This document shows positions 16,878-24,183 of a stretch of DNA of 64,000 nt, piece after piece (the stretch's first letter is position 1; every line of letters begins with the position of its first letter). This DNA is from Streptomyces netropsis (GTDB taxonomy: Bacteria > Actinomycetota > Actinomycetes > Streptomycetales > Streptomycetaceae). Under the pieces are notes generated by a model. That model was not told the origin of the DNA. It searched no databases and saw only the letters and a program-made list of their open reading frames with translations. The stretch is taken from positions 186,001-250,000 of the forward strand of contig NZ_JACHJG010000006.1 in the NCBI RefSeq assembly GCF_014203545.1. Direction: 5' to 3'. The position numbers were made by a program, and so were the translations under genes.

Positions 16878-17876
16878 ATGCTCGATCAATCCCTGCAGAT
16901 ACCGGTGCCGCAACTGCGGTGCCCCTTCCCCCCTGCCGTCCACCCGGCCGCCGAGCGCCTGGAGGAGTCCGCGATCGCGTGGATGTGGCAGTTCGGCTTC
17001 ATACGCGACGCGGCCGAGGAGGAAGCCGCCCGGGCCGCTCAGTTCGGGCGGCTCGCCGCCCTGACGTACCCGTACGCAAGCTTCGAGGGCGCCCAGTTGG
17101 CCTGCGACTGGATGATCTGGCTGTTCCTCCAGGACGACGAGTACATGGAGCGCGCCGCCGAGGACGGTCGGCTCCTGGACTGTGCGCGGCACACCCTCCG
17201 TTGTCTGCGGGTCCTGCACGACCCCGACGCCCCGCCGGGCGACGACCCCTACATCCGCGCCCTGCACGACCTGTGCGCGCGAACCGGGCGTCACGCCGGG
17301 CCGGAGCACTTCCAGCGGTTCCTCTCCGGCCTGCACGAGTACTTCACCGGAGCGGGCGCCGAGGTCGTCTATCTGTCCCACCGCGCAATGCCCTCACTGG
17401 AGGAGTACATTGCGCTCCGCGAATCCAGCATCGCCCTGCGCTCCGTGATGTTCGTGCTCCTGGAGACCGCGGGCGGCTTCCCGTTACCCGGCCCCCAGTG
17501 GAGCGAGCCGGAACTCCAGGCGCTCGCCCACTCGGCGAGCCGGGTGAACTCCTGGATCAACGACATCCTCTCCGGACTCCGCGAACTGCACTGGCCGGGC
17601 GCCATCAACCTGATCACCGTCCTCGCACAGCACCACGGCTGCACCCCCGAAGAGGCGATCGGACGAGCTGTCGCCTACCACGACCGGGAACTCGCCGACT
17701 TCCAGGAGTTGAGCCGACGACTCCGGCTGACCAGCGACGACCCGCGGGTCGGGCGCTACCTCGACGCGCTGGCCGCGTGGACCCGCGGCAACCAGGACTG
17801 GAGCCTGACCTGCGGCCGGTACCACGTGGAGAGTCCGGACCTCGGCGTGACCGGCCCGCAGCACTTCGGCGAATGA
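16878..17876 (+). CDS. Class I terpene synthase (cyclase)
   Basis: 332 residues, the usual length for bacterial sesquiterpene-type cyclases. The aspartate-rich motif DDEYME starts at Asp86-Asp87. The NSE/DTE metal motif is NDILSGLRE, with Asn228, Ser232 and Glu236. The C-terminal Arg-Tyr pair is in LTCGRYHVE. These bind the Mg-diphosphate of a prenyl diphosphate. The substrate (FPP more likely than GPP or GGPP from length) is inferred; no prenyltransferase gene is nearby, so the precursor would come from primary metabolism. An in-frame TTA codon lies at 17484-17486. The product cannot be predicted from sequence alone. Confidence 0.92.
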   Translation: MLDQSLQIPVPQLRCPFPPAVHPAAERLEESAIAWMWQFGFIRDAAEEEAARAAQFGRLAALTYPYASFEGAQLACDWMIWLFLQDDEYMERAAEDGRLLDCARHTLRCLRVLHDPDAPPGDDPYIRALHDLCARTGRHAGPEHFQRFLSGLHEYFTGAGAEVVYLSHRAMPSLEEYIALRESSIALRSVMFVLLETAGGFPLPGPQWSEPELQALAHSASRVNSWINDILSGLRELHWPGAINLITVLAQHHGCTPEEAIGRAVAYHDRELADFQELSRRLRLTSDDPRVGRYLDALAAWTRGNQDWSLTCGRYHVESPDLGVTGPQHFGE

Positions 17877-17905
17877 CGGGGCACGGACGGCGAAGGGAAC
17901 ACGTC

Positions 17906-19108
17906 ATGCCCGCGACCTCCCCCGGTCCGGCGGCGCCGGACTCCTCCTCCCCTCCCCGGGATCTGCCGAGTCTCACCGGCTACCGCTTCGTCCTGGCCCT
18001 CGTGGTGCTCGTCTGCCACGCGGCCTTCATCTCCTCCGTGTACCGCGACAAGCAACTCCACGACCTCCTCGGACTCACCCTCCCCCTGGCCACCGGGGCA
18101 GTAGCTTCCTTCTTCCTGCTCAGCGGCTTCATCCTGACGTGGTCGGCTCCTCGGCACGAGCCCAGGCGCCGGTTCTGGCGGCGCAGGTTCTGGAAGATCG
18201 TGCCGAATCACGTCGCCGCCTGGCTGGTCGCCGTCGTGTTCCTCATGACCACGGCCGGAACGACGGGCATGCTGGCCACACCCACCGACGTCGAACCGGC
18301 GCCGGCCCTGGCGAACCTCGTCCTGGTCCAGAACTGGGTACCGGACGAGAACTACTACGTGGGCCCCAACGTGCCCGCGTGGTCCATCTCGTGCGAGGCG
18401 TTCTTCTATCTGCTCTTCCCCTTCCTGCTGACGGCCGTCCGCCGCATCGCCGCACCGCACCTGTGGCGGTGGTGGGGTGCGGTCGCCGTGGCGATCCCCC
18501 TCATGGCCCTGGTGAGCCTGCTCGTCAGTGGGCCCACGCTCTACGACTGGCTGCCCCTCAACGGCACCCAGCTCTGGTTCGTCTACGCGTTCCCGCCGGT
18601 CAGGGTGCTGGAGTTCACCCTGGGAATCCTCACGGCCCGGCTGGTGCAGGAGGGCCGCTGGGTCGAGCTGCGCCGCCCGGTGCTCATCGGTCTTCCCGTT
18701 GTCGCGTTCGCCCTCGTCCCGGTGCTGCCCGCGACCTTCGTCTTCGGTGCCGCGCTGTGCGTACCGCTGGCGCTGGTCATCCCCGCCCTGGCCGGGAAGG
18801 ACATCATGGGGCGCAAGTCCGTCCTCCGGCACCCGCGCGTGACCGCCCTCGGGCAGTCCTCGTACGCCCTGTACATCGTCCACTACCCCATCATCATGAT
18901 CGTGCGTCATGTCCTGGGTCCCGACCGGCAGTTCGGGGCTGCGACGGGCACGCTGCTGGTCCTCGGCATCGTGACCCTGTCGCTCCTCGCCTCCCATCTG
19001 CTGTACCGGTACTGCGAGGCACCACTCATGCGCCGGTACGCACGGCCCCGTCCCGCACCGCACGCCGTCCCCGCGACCGCAGGAGATCCCTATGCCCCGA
19101 CGCGCTGA
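17906..19108 (+). CDS. Membrane acyltransferase, acyltransferase-3 (OafA) family
   Basis: About 400 residues with roughly ten hydrophobic segments. The family signature begins with LPSLTGYRFVLALVVLVCHAAF (Arg and His of the acyltransferase-3 active site near residues 26-37). It continues with FFLLSGFILTW, an AWSISCEAFFYLLFPFLL segment near 155-172, and a late SSYALYIVHYPIIMI. Members transfer acetyl or other acyl groups to hydroxyls of sugars, lipids or natural products at the membrane. Start ATG at 17906 with GAAGGGA about 9 bases upstream; an alternative ATG at 17873 overlaps the terpene synthase stop. In this operon it most likely acylates a hydroxylated terpene (inference). Confidence 0.87.
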   Translation: MPATSPGPAAPDSSSPPRDLPSLTGYRFVLALVVLVCHAAFISSVYRDKQLHDLLGLTLPLATGAVASFFLLSGFILTWSAPRHEPRRRFWRRRFWKIVPNHVAAWLVAVVFLMTTAGTTGMLATPTDVEPAPALANLVLVQNWVPDENYYVGPNVPAWSISCEAFFYLLFPFLLTAVRRIAAPHLWRWWGAVAVAIPLMALVSLLVSGPTLYDWLPLNGTQLWFVYAFPPVRVLEFTLGILTARLVQEGRWVELRRPVLIGLPVVAFALVPVLPATFVFGAALCVPLALVIPALAGKDIMGRKSVLRHPRVTALGQSSYALYIVHYPIIMIVRHVLGPDRQFGAATGTLLVLGIVTLSLLASHLLYRYCEAPLMRRYARPRPAPHAVPATAGDPYAPTR

Positions 19109-20435
19109 GAGCCCCGTCCTCCCGCCGGCCCCGGGCGCCCTCCCGGGCCTCGGTCACGTCCTTCCCCTGCTGCGCGCCCCACTGCCCTTCATCACCTCAC
19201 TGTCATCCCTCGGTGACGTGGTCAAGGTGCGCATCGCCCACATGCCCGCCTACGTGGTCACCGACCCGGAGCTGGTGCGGCGGGTCCTGGTCTCCAGCGA
19301 CCACGACTTCACGCAGGGCCGCGTCTACGAGAAACTCGCCCAGTTCCTCGGCGAGGGAGTCGGAACGACCTCCGGACGCAAGCACCGCAGGCTGCGCCGA
19401 CTCATCCAACCGGCCTTCCACCGCGACCGCATCGCCGAGTACGCCGACACGATGCGGGCCGCCGCCGAGAGCACGATCGCCGACTGGCGGCCCGGACAGG
19501 AGATCTCCGTCGACAGCGCCATGAACGACATGGCGCTGACGGCCGTGACGGCATGCCTGTTCGCCACGGAGATGACCCCGCAGGCCGCCGCGGAGTTCAG
19601 GGAGAGCATCCTCACGCTCTTCCACGGTGCGGTCCTGCGCACCCTGCTGCCCACGGCGTGGGAGAAGCTCCCCACTCCCGGCAACCGCCGCTACCGCCGC
19701 GCGATCACGGTGGCGAACAGGGTCATCGACGAGACGATCACCACCTACCGCGCCCCCGGGCAGCGGCGCAACGACATGCTGACCCTGCTGCTGGACTCCC
19801 GTGACGACGACGGGGACGCCCTCACCGACCAGCAGATCCGCGATCAGGTGATCACTTTCCTGTTCGCCGGTGTGGAGACGACGGGGGCGACCGTGGCCTG
19901 GGCCCTCCACGAGGTCGGGCGCCACCCCGAGGCGGAGAAACGACTGCACGAAGAACTCGACACCGTCCTGGGCGGCCGCCCCCCGACCTGGCAGGATCTC
20001 TGCGCCCTGCCCTACACCAGCCGGGTCGTCACCGAGACCCTACGGCTGCACGCGCCCTGGCTCATCCTGCGCCGTACCCTGCATCCGGTGCGACTGGGTG
20101 ATGTCACGCTCCCCGAGGGCGCCGAGGTCGTCTACAGCCCCTATGCCCTGCAACGCGACCCGCGGCACTTCGCCGACCCCGAGCTCTTCGACCCGGATCG
20201 TTGGCTTCCCGAACGGGATGGAGCCGGCCCCCGGGGCGCCTTCGTCCCGTTCGGAGCGGGGGTCCACAAGTGCATCGGCGACGCCTTCGCCCTGACGGAG
20301 ATCACCATCGCCCTGGCCGTCATCTGCTCCCGCTGGCGCATGCGCGCCCGGACGGACGTCCCCGTCCGTGAAGTGGCCGCGGCCACCACCCACCCCAAGG
20401 GGCTCACGATGACCGCCGAGCCGCGTTTCCCCTGA
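19092..20435 (+). CDS. Cytochrome P450, pentalenene-oxygenase-like
   Basis: 447 residues. I-helix motif FLFAGVETTGATVAW with the Glu-Thr-Thr proton relay, ExxR in TETLRLHAP, PERF-equivalent FDPDRWLPER, and heme-binding FGAGVHKCIGDAFA near 380. Its length, the proline-rich N-terminus (PPAPGALPGLGHVLPLL) and the overall pattern resemble bacterial terpene-modifying P450s such as pentalenene oxygenase; that subfamily call is from memory and should be tested. The ATG overlaps the acyltransferase 3' end by 17 bases, so translation is probably coupled. Redox partner genes are absent. It likely oxidises the cyclase product. Confidence 0.9.
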   Translation: MPRRAESPVLPPAPGALPGLGHVLPLLRAPLPFITSLSSLGDVVKVRIAHMPAYVVTDPELVRRVLVSSDHDFTQGRVYEKLAQFLGEGVGTTSGRKHRRLRRLIQPAFHRDRIAEYADTMRAAAESTIADWRPGQEISVDSAMNDMALTAVTACLFATEMTPQAAAEFRESILTLFHGAVLRTLLPTAWEKLPTPGNRRYRRAITVANRVIDETITTYRAPGQRRNDMLTLLLDSRDDDGDALTDQQIRDQVITFLFAGVETTGATVAWALHEVGRHPEAEKRLHEELDTVLGGRPPTWQDLCALPYTSRVVTETLRLHAPWLILRRTLHPVRLGDVTLPEGAEVVYSPYALQRDPRHFADPELFDPDRWLPERDGAGPRGAFVPFGAGVHKCIGDAFALTEITIALAVICSRWRMRARTDVPVREVAAATTHPKGLTMTAEPRFP

Positions 20436-20482
20436 CGACACCGGCCGTTGCAGCCGGCCCCACACCCTCGCCCTGGAGCGGA

Positions 20483-20795
20483 TCAGGAACCGGCGGTGGG
20501 CCGTGCGGTGTCCGTACACCCCGCACCGCCGCACCGGGCAGAACCGCCGCCGGGTGCCTGGCTGTTCGCGATGTGAAGAGCCACACCGTCGAGCAGTCGT
20601 CCCAGGCCGTACTCGAACAGCGACTGCACGCTGTGTCGACGCCGGGCTTGTGCCTGATGGCCGCGAAGGCGGGGAGCGACTCTCCGGCCAGGAGGGCGTC
20701 CATCGCCTCCTCCTGGGTTTCCAGCCATTCCTCACCACTGATGCCGGTGTCGCGGTGGGCCTGCTCCTCTGTCTCCAGGTCGGCTGCGGTGCCAC
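20483..20795 (-). pseudogene. Frameshifted C-terminal remnant of a TetR family regulator
   Basis: Reading leftward, one frame gives DTGISGEEWLETQEEAMDAL then FAAIRHKPGVDTA, and the adjacent frame continues SLFEYGLGRLLDGVALHI. Together these form the TetR_C tail common in Streptomyces regulators of drug-modifying or efflux genes. The shift lies at about 20635-20645 and fits loss of one base. The N-terminal DNA-binding domain is missing. It abuts, at about 20795, the remnant of a divergent flavin monooxygenase gene. Confidence 0.65.
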
Positions 20796-20799
20796 GTAC

Positions 20800-21033
20800 G
20801 TAACCGCGGCGTTCGCCGCATACGAGCGGCAGATGCGCGGCTACGTCAGTGAGCACCAGCAGGCCGGCCGGGCAGGGGCCGAGCGATTCTTCATGGGCAC
20901 GCCGACCCAGGAGATGCTCGACATGATCGCCGCGAACGCACCCGAGGTGTCCCGTGCGCAGACCATCAGGCTCAAGGAGTATCCGACCTCCGCCCGGGTC
21001 GGGTCGTCGTCATCGGGGCTCACGGCCGGGTGA
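20800..21033 (+). pseudogene. C-terminal remnant of a TetX-like FAD monooxygenase
   Basis: The rightward frame from about 20800 encodes VTAAFAAYERQMRGYVSEHQ, then GRAGAERFFMGTPTQEMLD and RAQTIRLKEYP before a stop at 21033. This resembles the C-terminal helix region of TetX-like/PHBH-type monooxygenases (AFAAYExxMRPYV pattern). No FAD-binding domain, start or ribosome site precedes it; instead the DNA turns into the opposite-strand TetR remnant. A divergent tetR-monooxygenase pair that lost its central part by deletion explains both pieces. Confidence 0.6.
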
Positions 21034-21100
21034 AGATCGCCCGTGCCGACGCCCTGAAGGTCCTTTCGGCGCCCGGGGCGTTCCGTCCCTGCGACGGCGC

Positions 21101-21127
21101 GTGGGGGAGGCCGACGGCCTCCCCCAC
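21101..21127. terminator. Hairpin terminator at the end of borO
   Basis: GTGGGGGAGGCC (21101-21112) and GGCCTCCCCCAC (21116-21127) pair perfectly over 12 bases with a 3-base GAC loop, 14 bases beyond the borO stop. Very strong stem, no U tract. It marks the downstream end of the borrelidin transcript and separates it from the pseudogene region. Confidence 0.8.
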
Positions 21128-21141
21128 GTCCGGCGCATGCG

Positions 21142-23175
21142 TCAGGCGTTGCCTCCGTCGGTCTCGGGCCGCAGGTGCCCGGCGCCGTCCAGGCTCTTGG
21201 TGCGGATCAACTCGGTGACATGACCGACGAACGCGTCCAGCGGCATGGGGGTCTCCTTGCCCGAGCGGTCGCGCACGGTCACGGAACGCTCCTCGGCCTC
21301 ACGCCGGCCGACCACGACGATCAGCGGGATCTTGCGGGTGACCGCCGTGCGGATCTTGGCGTTCAGACGGCCGTCACCGGCGTCGACGTCGGCACGGACG
21401 TCCGCGTCCAGGAGGAGGTCGCGGACCTCGTTCGCGTAGTCCGTCAGCTCGTCCACGATCGGGATGACGCGGACCTGCTCCGGCGCCAGCCACACCGGGA
21501 AGGCGCCGGCGAAGTGCTCGGTGAGGTACGCCGTGAAGCGCTCCTGGGAGCCCAGCGGGGCGCGGTGGATGACGACCACGGGCTTCTCGGTGCCGTCGGA
21601 GTCGTGGTAGGTCAAGCCGAAGCGCTGCGGCGTGTACAGGTCGACCTGGTTGGTCGACGCGGCGAACTCCTTGCCCGTGACGGCGCGGATCATGAAGTCG
21701 ACCTTCGGGCCGTAGTGCGCGGCGCCGCCCCTGTCGATCTCGAAGGGGATGTCGGACTCCTCCATGGCCTCGCGAGTGATCCGCTCGGCCGTCTCCCACA
21801 TCACCTCGTCGTCGTGGTACTTCTCCCGGTTCGCCGGGTCGCGCAGTGCGAGCACCATGTAGAAGTCCGTGATGCCGAGCGTGCGGTAGTAGTCCGCGTG
21901 CATCCGCATGACCTCGAGGAACTGGTCCTTGGCCTGCTCCTGCGTGCAGTAGATGTGCGCGTCGTTCTGGGTGAACCCGCGGGTGCGCATGGTCCCGTGC
22001 AGCTGTCCGCTGCGCTCGAAGCGGTAGACCGTGCCGTACTCGGCGATCTTGTAGGGAAGGTCCCGGTAGCTGTGCGGCCGCGCCTTGTACACCATGTGGT
22101 GGTGCGGGCAGTTCATCGGCTTGAGGTAGTACTTCTCGCCGTCGATCTCGATCGGCGCGTACAGGTCCTCGGCGTAGTACGGCAGGTGACCCGAGAGGTA
22201 GTACAGATCCTCCTGGGTGATGTGCGGAGTGACCACCCGCTGGTAGCCCAGCTTGCGTTCGCTGCGCCGGGCCCAGCCCTCGAGCTCGTCGCGGACGATC
22301 GTGCCGTTGGGCAGCCACAGCGGCAGACCGCGGCCGATCTCCTTGCTGAACGCGAACATGTCCAGGTCCTCGCCGATGCGGCGGTGGTCGCGCTTGGCGG
22401 CCTCCTCCAGCGCCTTGAGGTGCGACTTGAGCGCGTCGCGGGTCGGCCACGCGGTGCCGTAGATGCGCTGCAACTGGGGGTTCTTCTCGCTGCCCCGCCA
22501 GTAGGCGGCCGCGCTGCGCATCAGCTTGAAGGCCGGGATCAGCCGGGTGGAGGGCAGGTGCGGGCCGCGGCACAGGTCGGACCAGCACACGTCGCCGGTC
22601 TTCGCGTCGACGTTGTCGTAGATCGTCAGGTCGCCGCTGCCGACCTCCATGATCTCGCTCGTGTCCACGTCGCCCTTGAGGTCGACGAGTTCCAGCTTGT
22701 ACGGCTCGGTGGCGAGCTCGGTGCGGGCGTCGTCGAGCGAGGGGAACTCACGACGCCGGAAGCGCTGGCCGGACTTGATGATGTCCTTCATGCGCTGCTC
22801 GACGCGCTCGAGGTCCTCCGGCTGGAACGGACGCTCGACGTCGAAGTCGTAGTAGAAGCCGTTCTCGATGGGCGGACCGATGCCGAGCCTGGCCTCCGGC
22901 CATTCCTGCTGCACCGCCTGGGCCAGCACATGGGCCGTGGAGTGCCGCAGCACGTCCAAGCCGTCCGGGCTGGACAACGCGACCGCCTCGACCTCGACTT
23001 CGGCGTCCGGGACCCAGTCCAGGTCGCGCAGCGTGCCCTCGGGGTCCCGCACCACGACGATGGCGTTCGGCCCGTTCATCGGCAGCTTGGCCGCGGCCAC
23101 GGCGTCGGCGCACGTCGTCCCGGCCGGGACCACTACCGCGCGTTTGGTCTCATCGGCAGGACGGGATGCAGACAC
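21142..23175 (-). CDS. borO: Threonyl-tRNA synthetase BorO, borrelidin self-resistance
   Basis: 677 residues, full-length class II ThrRS. TGS-like N-terminus (1-70). Editing domain with RHSTAH (His78/His82) and CRGPH (Cys202/His206). Catalytic core with zinc ligands Cys356 (MNCP), His407 (NDAHIY) and His537 (VIHRA), and an anticodon-binding domain from about 555. GTG start at 23175 with GAGGAGAG upstream. Borrelidin is a known ThrRS inhibitor and its clusters carry a resistant copy, so this is very likely the resistance enzyme rather than the housekeeping one. Consistent with this, positions that line the borrelidin pocket in E. coli ThrRS differ: Leu489 aligns with Thr515 and Thr307 with Ser328 (my alignment). 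Phe461 and Gly336 also become His487 and His358. Last gene of the leftward cluster. Confidence 0.9.
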   Translation of the reverse strand: MSASRPADETKRAVVVPAGTTCADAVAAAKLPMNGPNAIVVVRDPEGTLRDLDWVPDAEVEVEAVALSSPDGLDVLRHSTAHVLAQAVQQEWPEARLGIGPPIENGFYYDFDVERPFQPEDLERVEQRMKDIIKSGQRFRRREFPSLDDARTELATEPYKLELVDLKGDVDTSEIMEVGSGDLTIYDNVDAKTGDVCWSDLCRGPHLPSTRLIPAFKLMRSAAAYWRGSEKNPQLQRIYGTAWPTRDALKSHLKALEEAAKRDHRRIGEDLDMFAFSKEIGRGLPLWLPNGTIVRDELEGWARRSERKLGYQRVVTPHITQEDLYYLSGHLPYYAEDLYAPIEIDGEKYYLKPMNCPHHHMVYKARPHSYRDLPYKIAEYGTVYRFERSGQLHGTMRTRGFTQNDAHIYCTQEQAKDQFLEVMRMHADYYRTLGITDFYMVLALRDPANREKYHDDEVMWETAERITREAMEESDIPFEIDRGGAAHYGPKVDFMIRAVTGKEFAASTNQVDLYTPQRFGLTYHDSDGTEKPVVVIHRAPLGSQERFTAYLTEHFAGAFPVWLAPEQVRVIPIVDELTDYANEVRDLLLDADVRADVDAGDGRLNAKIRTAVTRKIPLIVVVGRREAEERSVTVRDRSGKETPMPLDAFVGHVTELIRTKSLDGAGHLRPETDGGNA

Positions 23176-23234
23176 GGCAATCTCTCCTCATGGATCAGCG
23201 CCGCCCGGCGGCGCTGGGTACGGAACCGCAATGA

Positions 23235-24182
23235 TCACGCCAGTGTAGCGGCGGCCCTTGACGACAATTCACCAGATGGTGTGGCCAGTTCACCGAGCAG
23301 GAGCTCGACGCGTTCCAGCGCCCGGCCGGCCTCCGCGTCCGGCGAACCGACCTCGGGATCGAAATTCGGATCGAGGAAGGTCTCGGTCAGTCCGGTGCCC
23401 GCGAGCACCTCGAGATCGTCCCTGATCTTGCCGACGGGGCCGGTCAGCGCCGGCTGGTCCGCACCCGCCGACGGACGCAGCCGGACCGGGGCGCGGCAGA
23501 CGAACCGCAGCGCCGCCGGATCCCGCCCGGCCTCCTCGGCGGCCGCGCGCACCACGGCGATCGCGTCGCGGATGGCCGCCGGATCGGCCTTGCTGCTCGC
23601 CACCCAGCCGTCGCAGAGCCGTCCGGCCCGGCGCAGCGCCGCGGGCGCAGCGCCGCCCAACAGGACCGGGGGGTGCGGCGTCTGGGCCGGTTTGGGGTCG
23701 AACCGGGTGGGCGGCACGCGGTAGTACGGGCCGTCGTGCCGGACGACCTCGTCGGTCCACAGGGTCTTCAGACAGGTGAGGAAGTCGTCGGCGCGCCGGC
23801 CCAGGTCCCTTCCGGTCACGCCGGCGGCGGCGTACTCCTCGGGTGCCCAGCCGTTGCCCAGCCCGACGTCGAGCCGGCCGCCGGACAGCAGGTCGAGCGT
23901 GGTGAGCTGCTTGGCCAGCACGGCGGGTGTGTGCAGCGGCATGACGAGGACGGCGACACCGAGCCGGATCCGGGTGGTGTGCGCGGCCAGGAAGGACAGC
24001 GTGACCAGCGGATCGTGCACGCCGCGGTTGGCCTCGCCCCAGGAGCCGTCGGGGGCTCCGAGCAGCCGTTGGTAGGTCCACAGCGACGGATAGCCCAGCC
24101 GTTCGGCCAGCCGGGCGATGTGGACGAGGTTGGCGGGGGTGGCCCAGGCGCCCGACACGGGCGCGGCGAATCCGATCTTCAC
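23235..24182 (-). CDS. borM: LLM-class F420-dependent oxidoreductase (BorM by position)
   Basis: 315 residues of the luciferase-like (TIM-barrel) family that use F420 or FMN: MKIGFAAPVSG start, TTRIRLGVAVLVMPLHTP, TLDLLSGGRLDVGLGNGWAP, the family signature near 75-110, and PVLLGGAAPAALRRAGRLCDGW near 180. GTG start at 24182 lies 1 base past the borL stop with GGGAG 6 upstream, so translation is coupled. In the borrelidin locus an F420-type dehydrogenase is thought to help make the trans-cyclopentane-1,2-dicarboxylic acid starter; which letter it carries (M or N) is recalled and should be checked. A hydroxyhepta-diene-dioate isomerase gene described for the locus is not found between this gene and borO. 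Confidence 0.82.
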   Translation of the reverse strand: MKIGFAAPVSGAWATPANLVHIARLAERLGYPSLWTYQRLLGAPDGSWGEANRGVHDPLVTLSFLAAHTTRIRLGVAVLVMPLHTPAVLAKQLTTLDLLSGGRLDVGLGNGWAPEEYAAAGVTGRDLGRRADDFLTCLKTLWTDEVVRHDGPYYRVPPTRFDPKPAQTPHPPVLLGGAAPAALRRAGRLCDGWVASSKADPAAIRDAIAVVRAAAEEAGRDPAALRFVCRAPVRLRPSAGADQPALTGPVGKIRDDLEVLAGTGLTETFLDPNFDPEVGSPDAEAGRALERVELLLGELATPSGELSSRAAATLA

Positions 24183-24183
24183 A

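Noticed and set aside
16871..19108. A 745-residue acyltransferase overlapping the terpene synthase
   Set aside because: The first 345 codons are an off-frame reading of the terpene synthase. The acyltransferase-3 domain starts at 17906.
20503..21033. A 176-residue intact gene
   Set aside because: Only the part after 20800 resembles a protein family. The upstream part is the antisense of the TetR remnant.
21142..23175. ThrRS as the ordinary housekeeping thrS
   Set aside because: It sits at the end of a borrelidin-type operon and diverges at pocket residues from typical Streptomyces ThrRS. A genome check for a second thrS would settle it.
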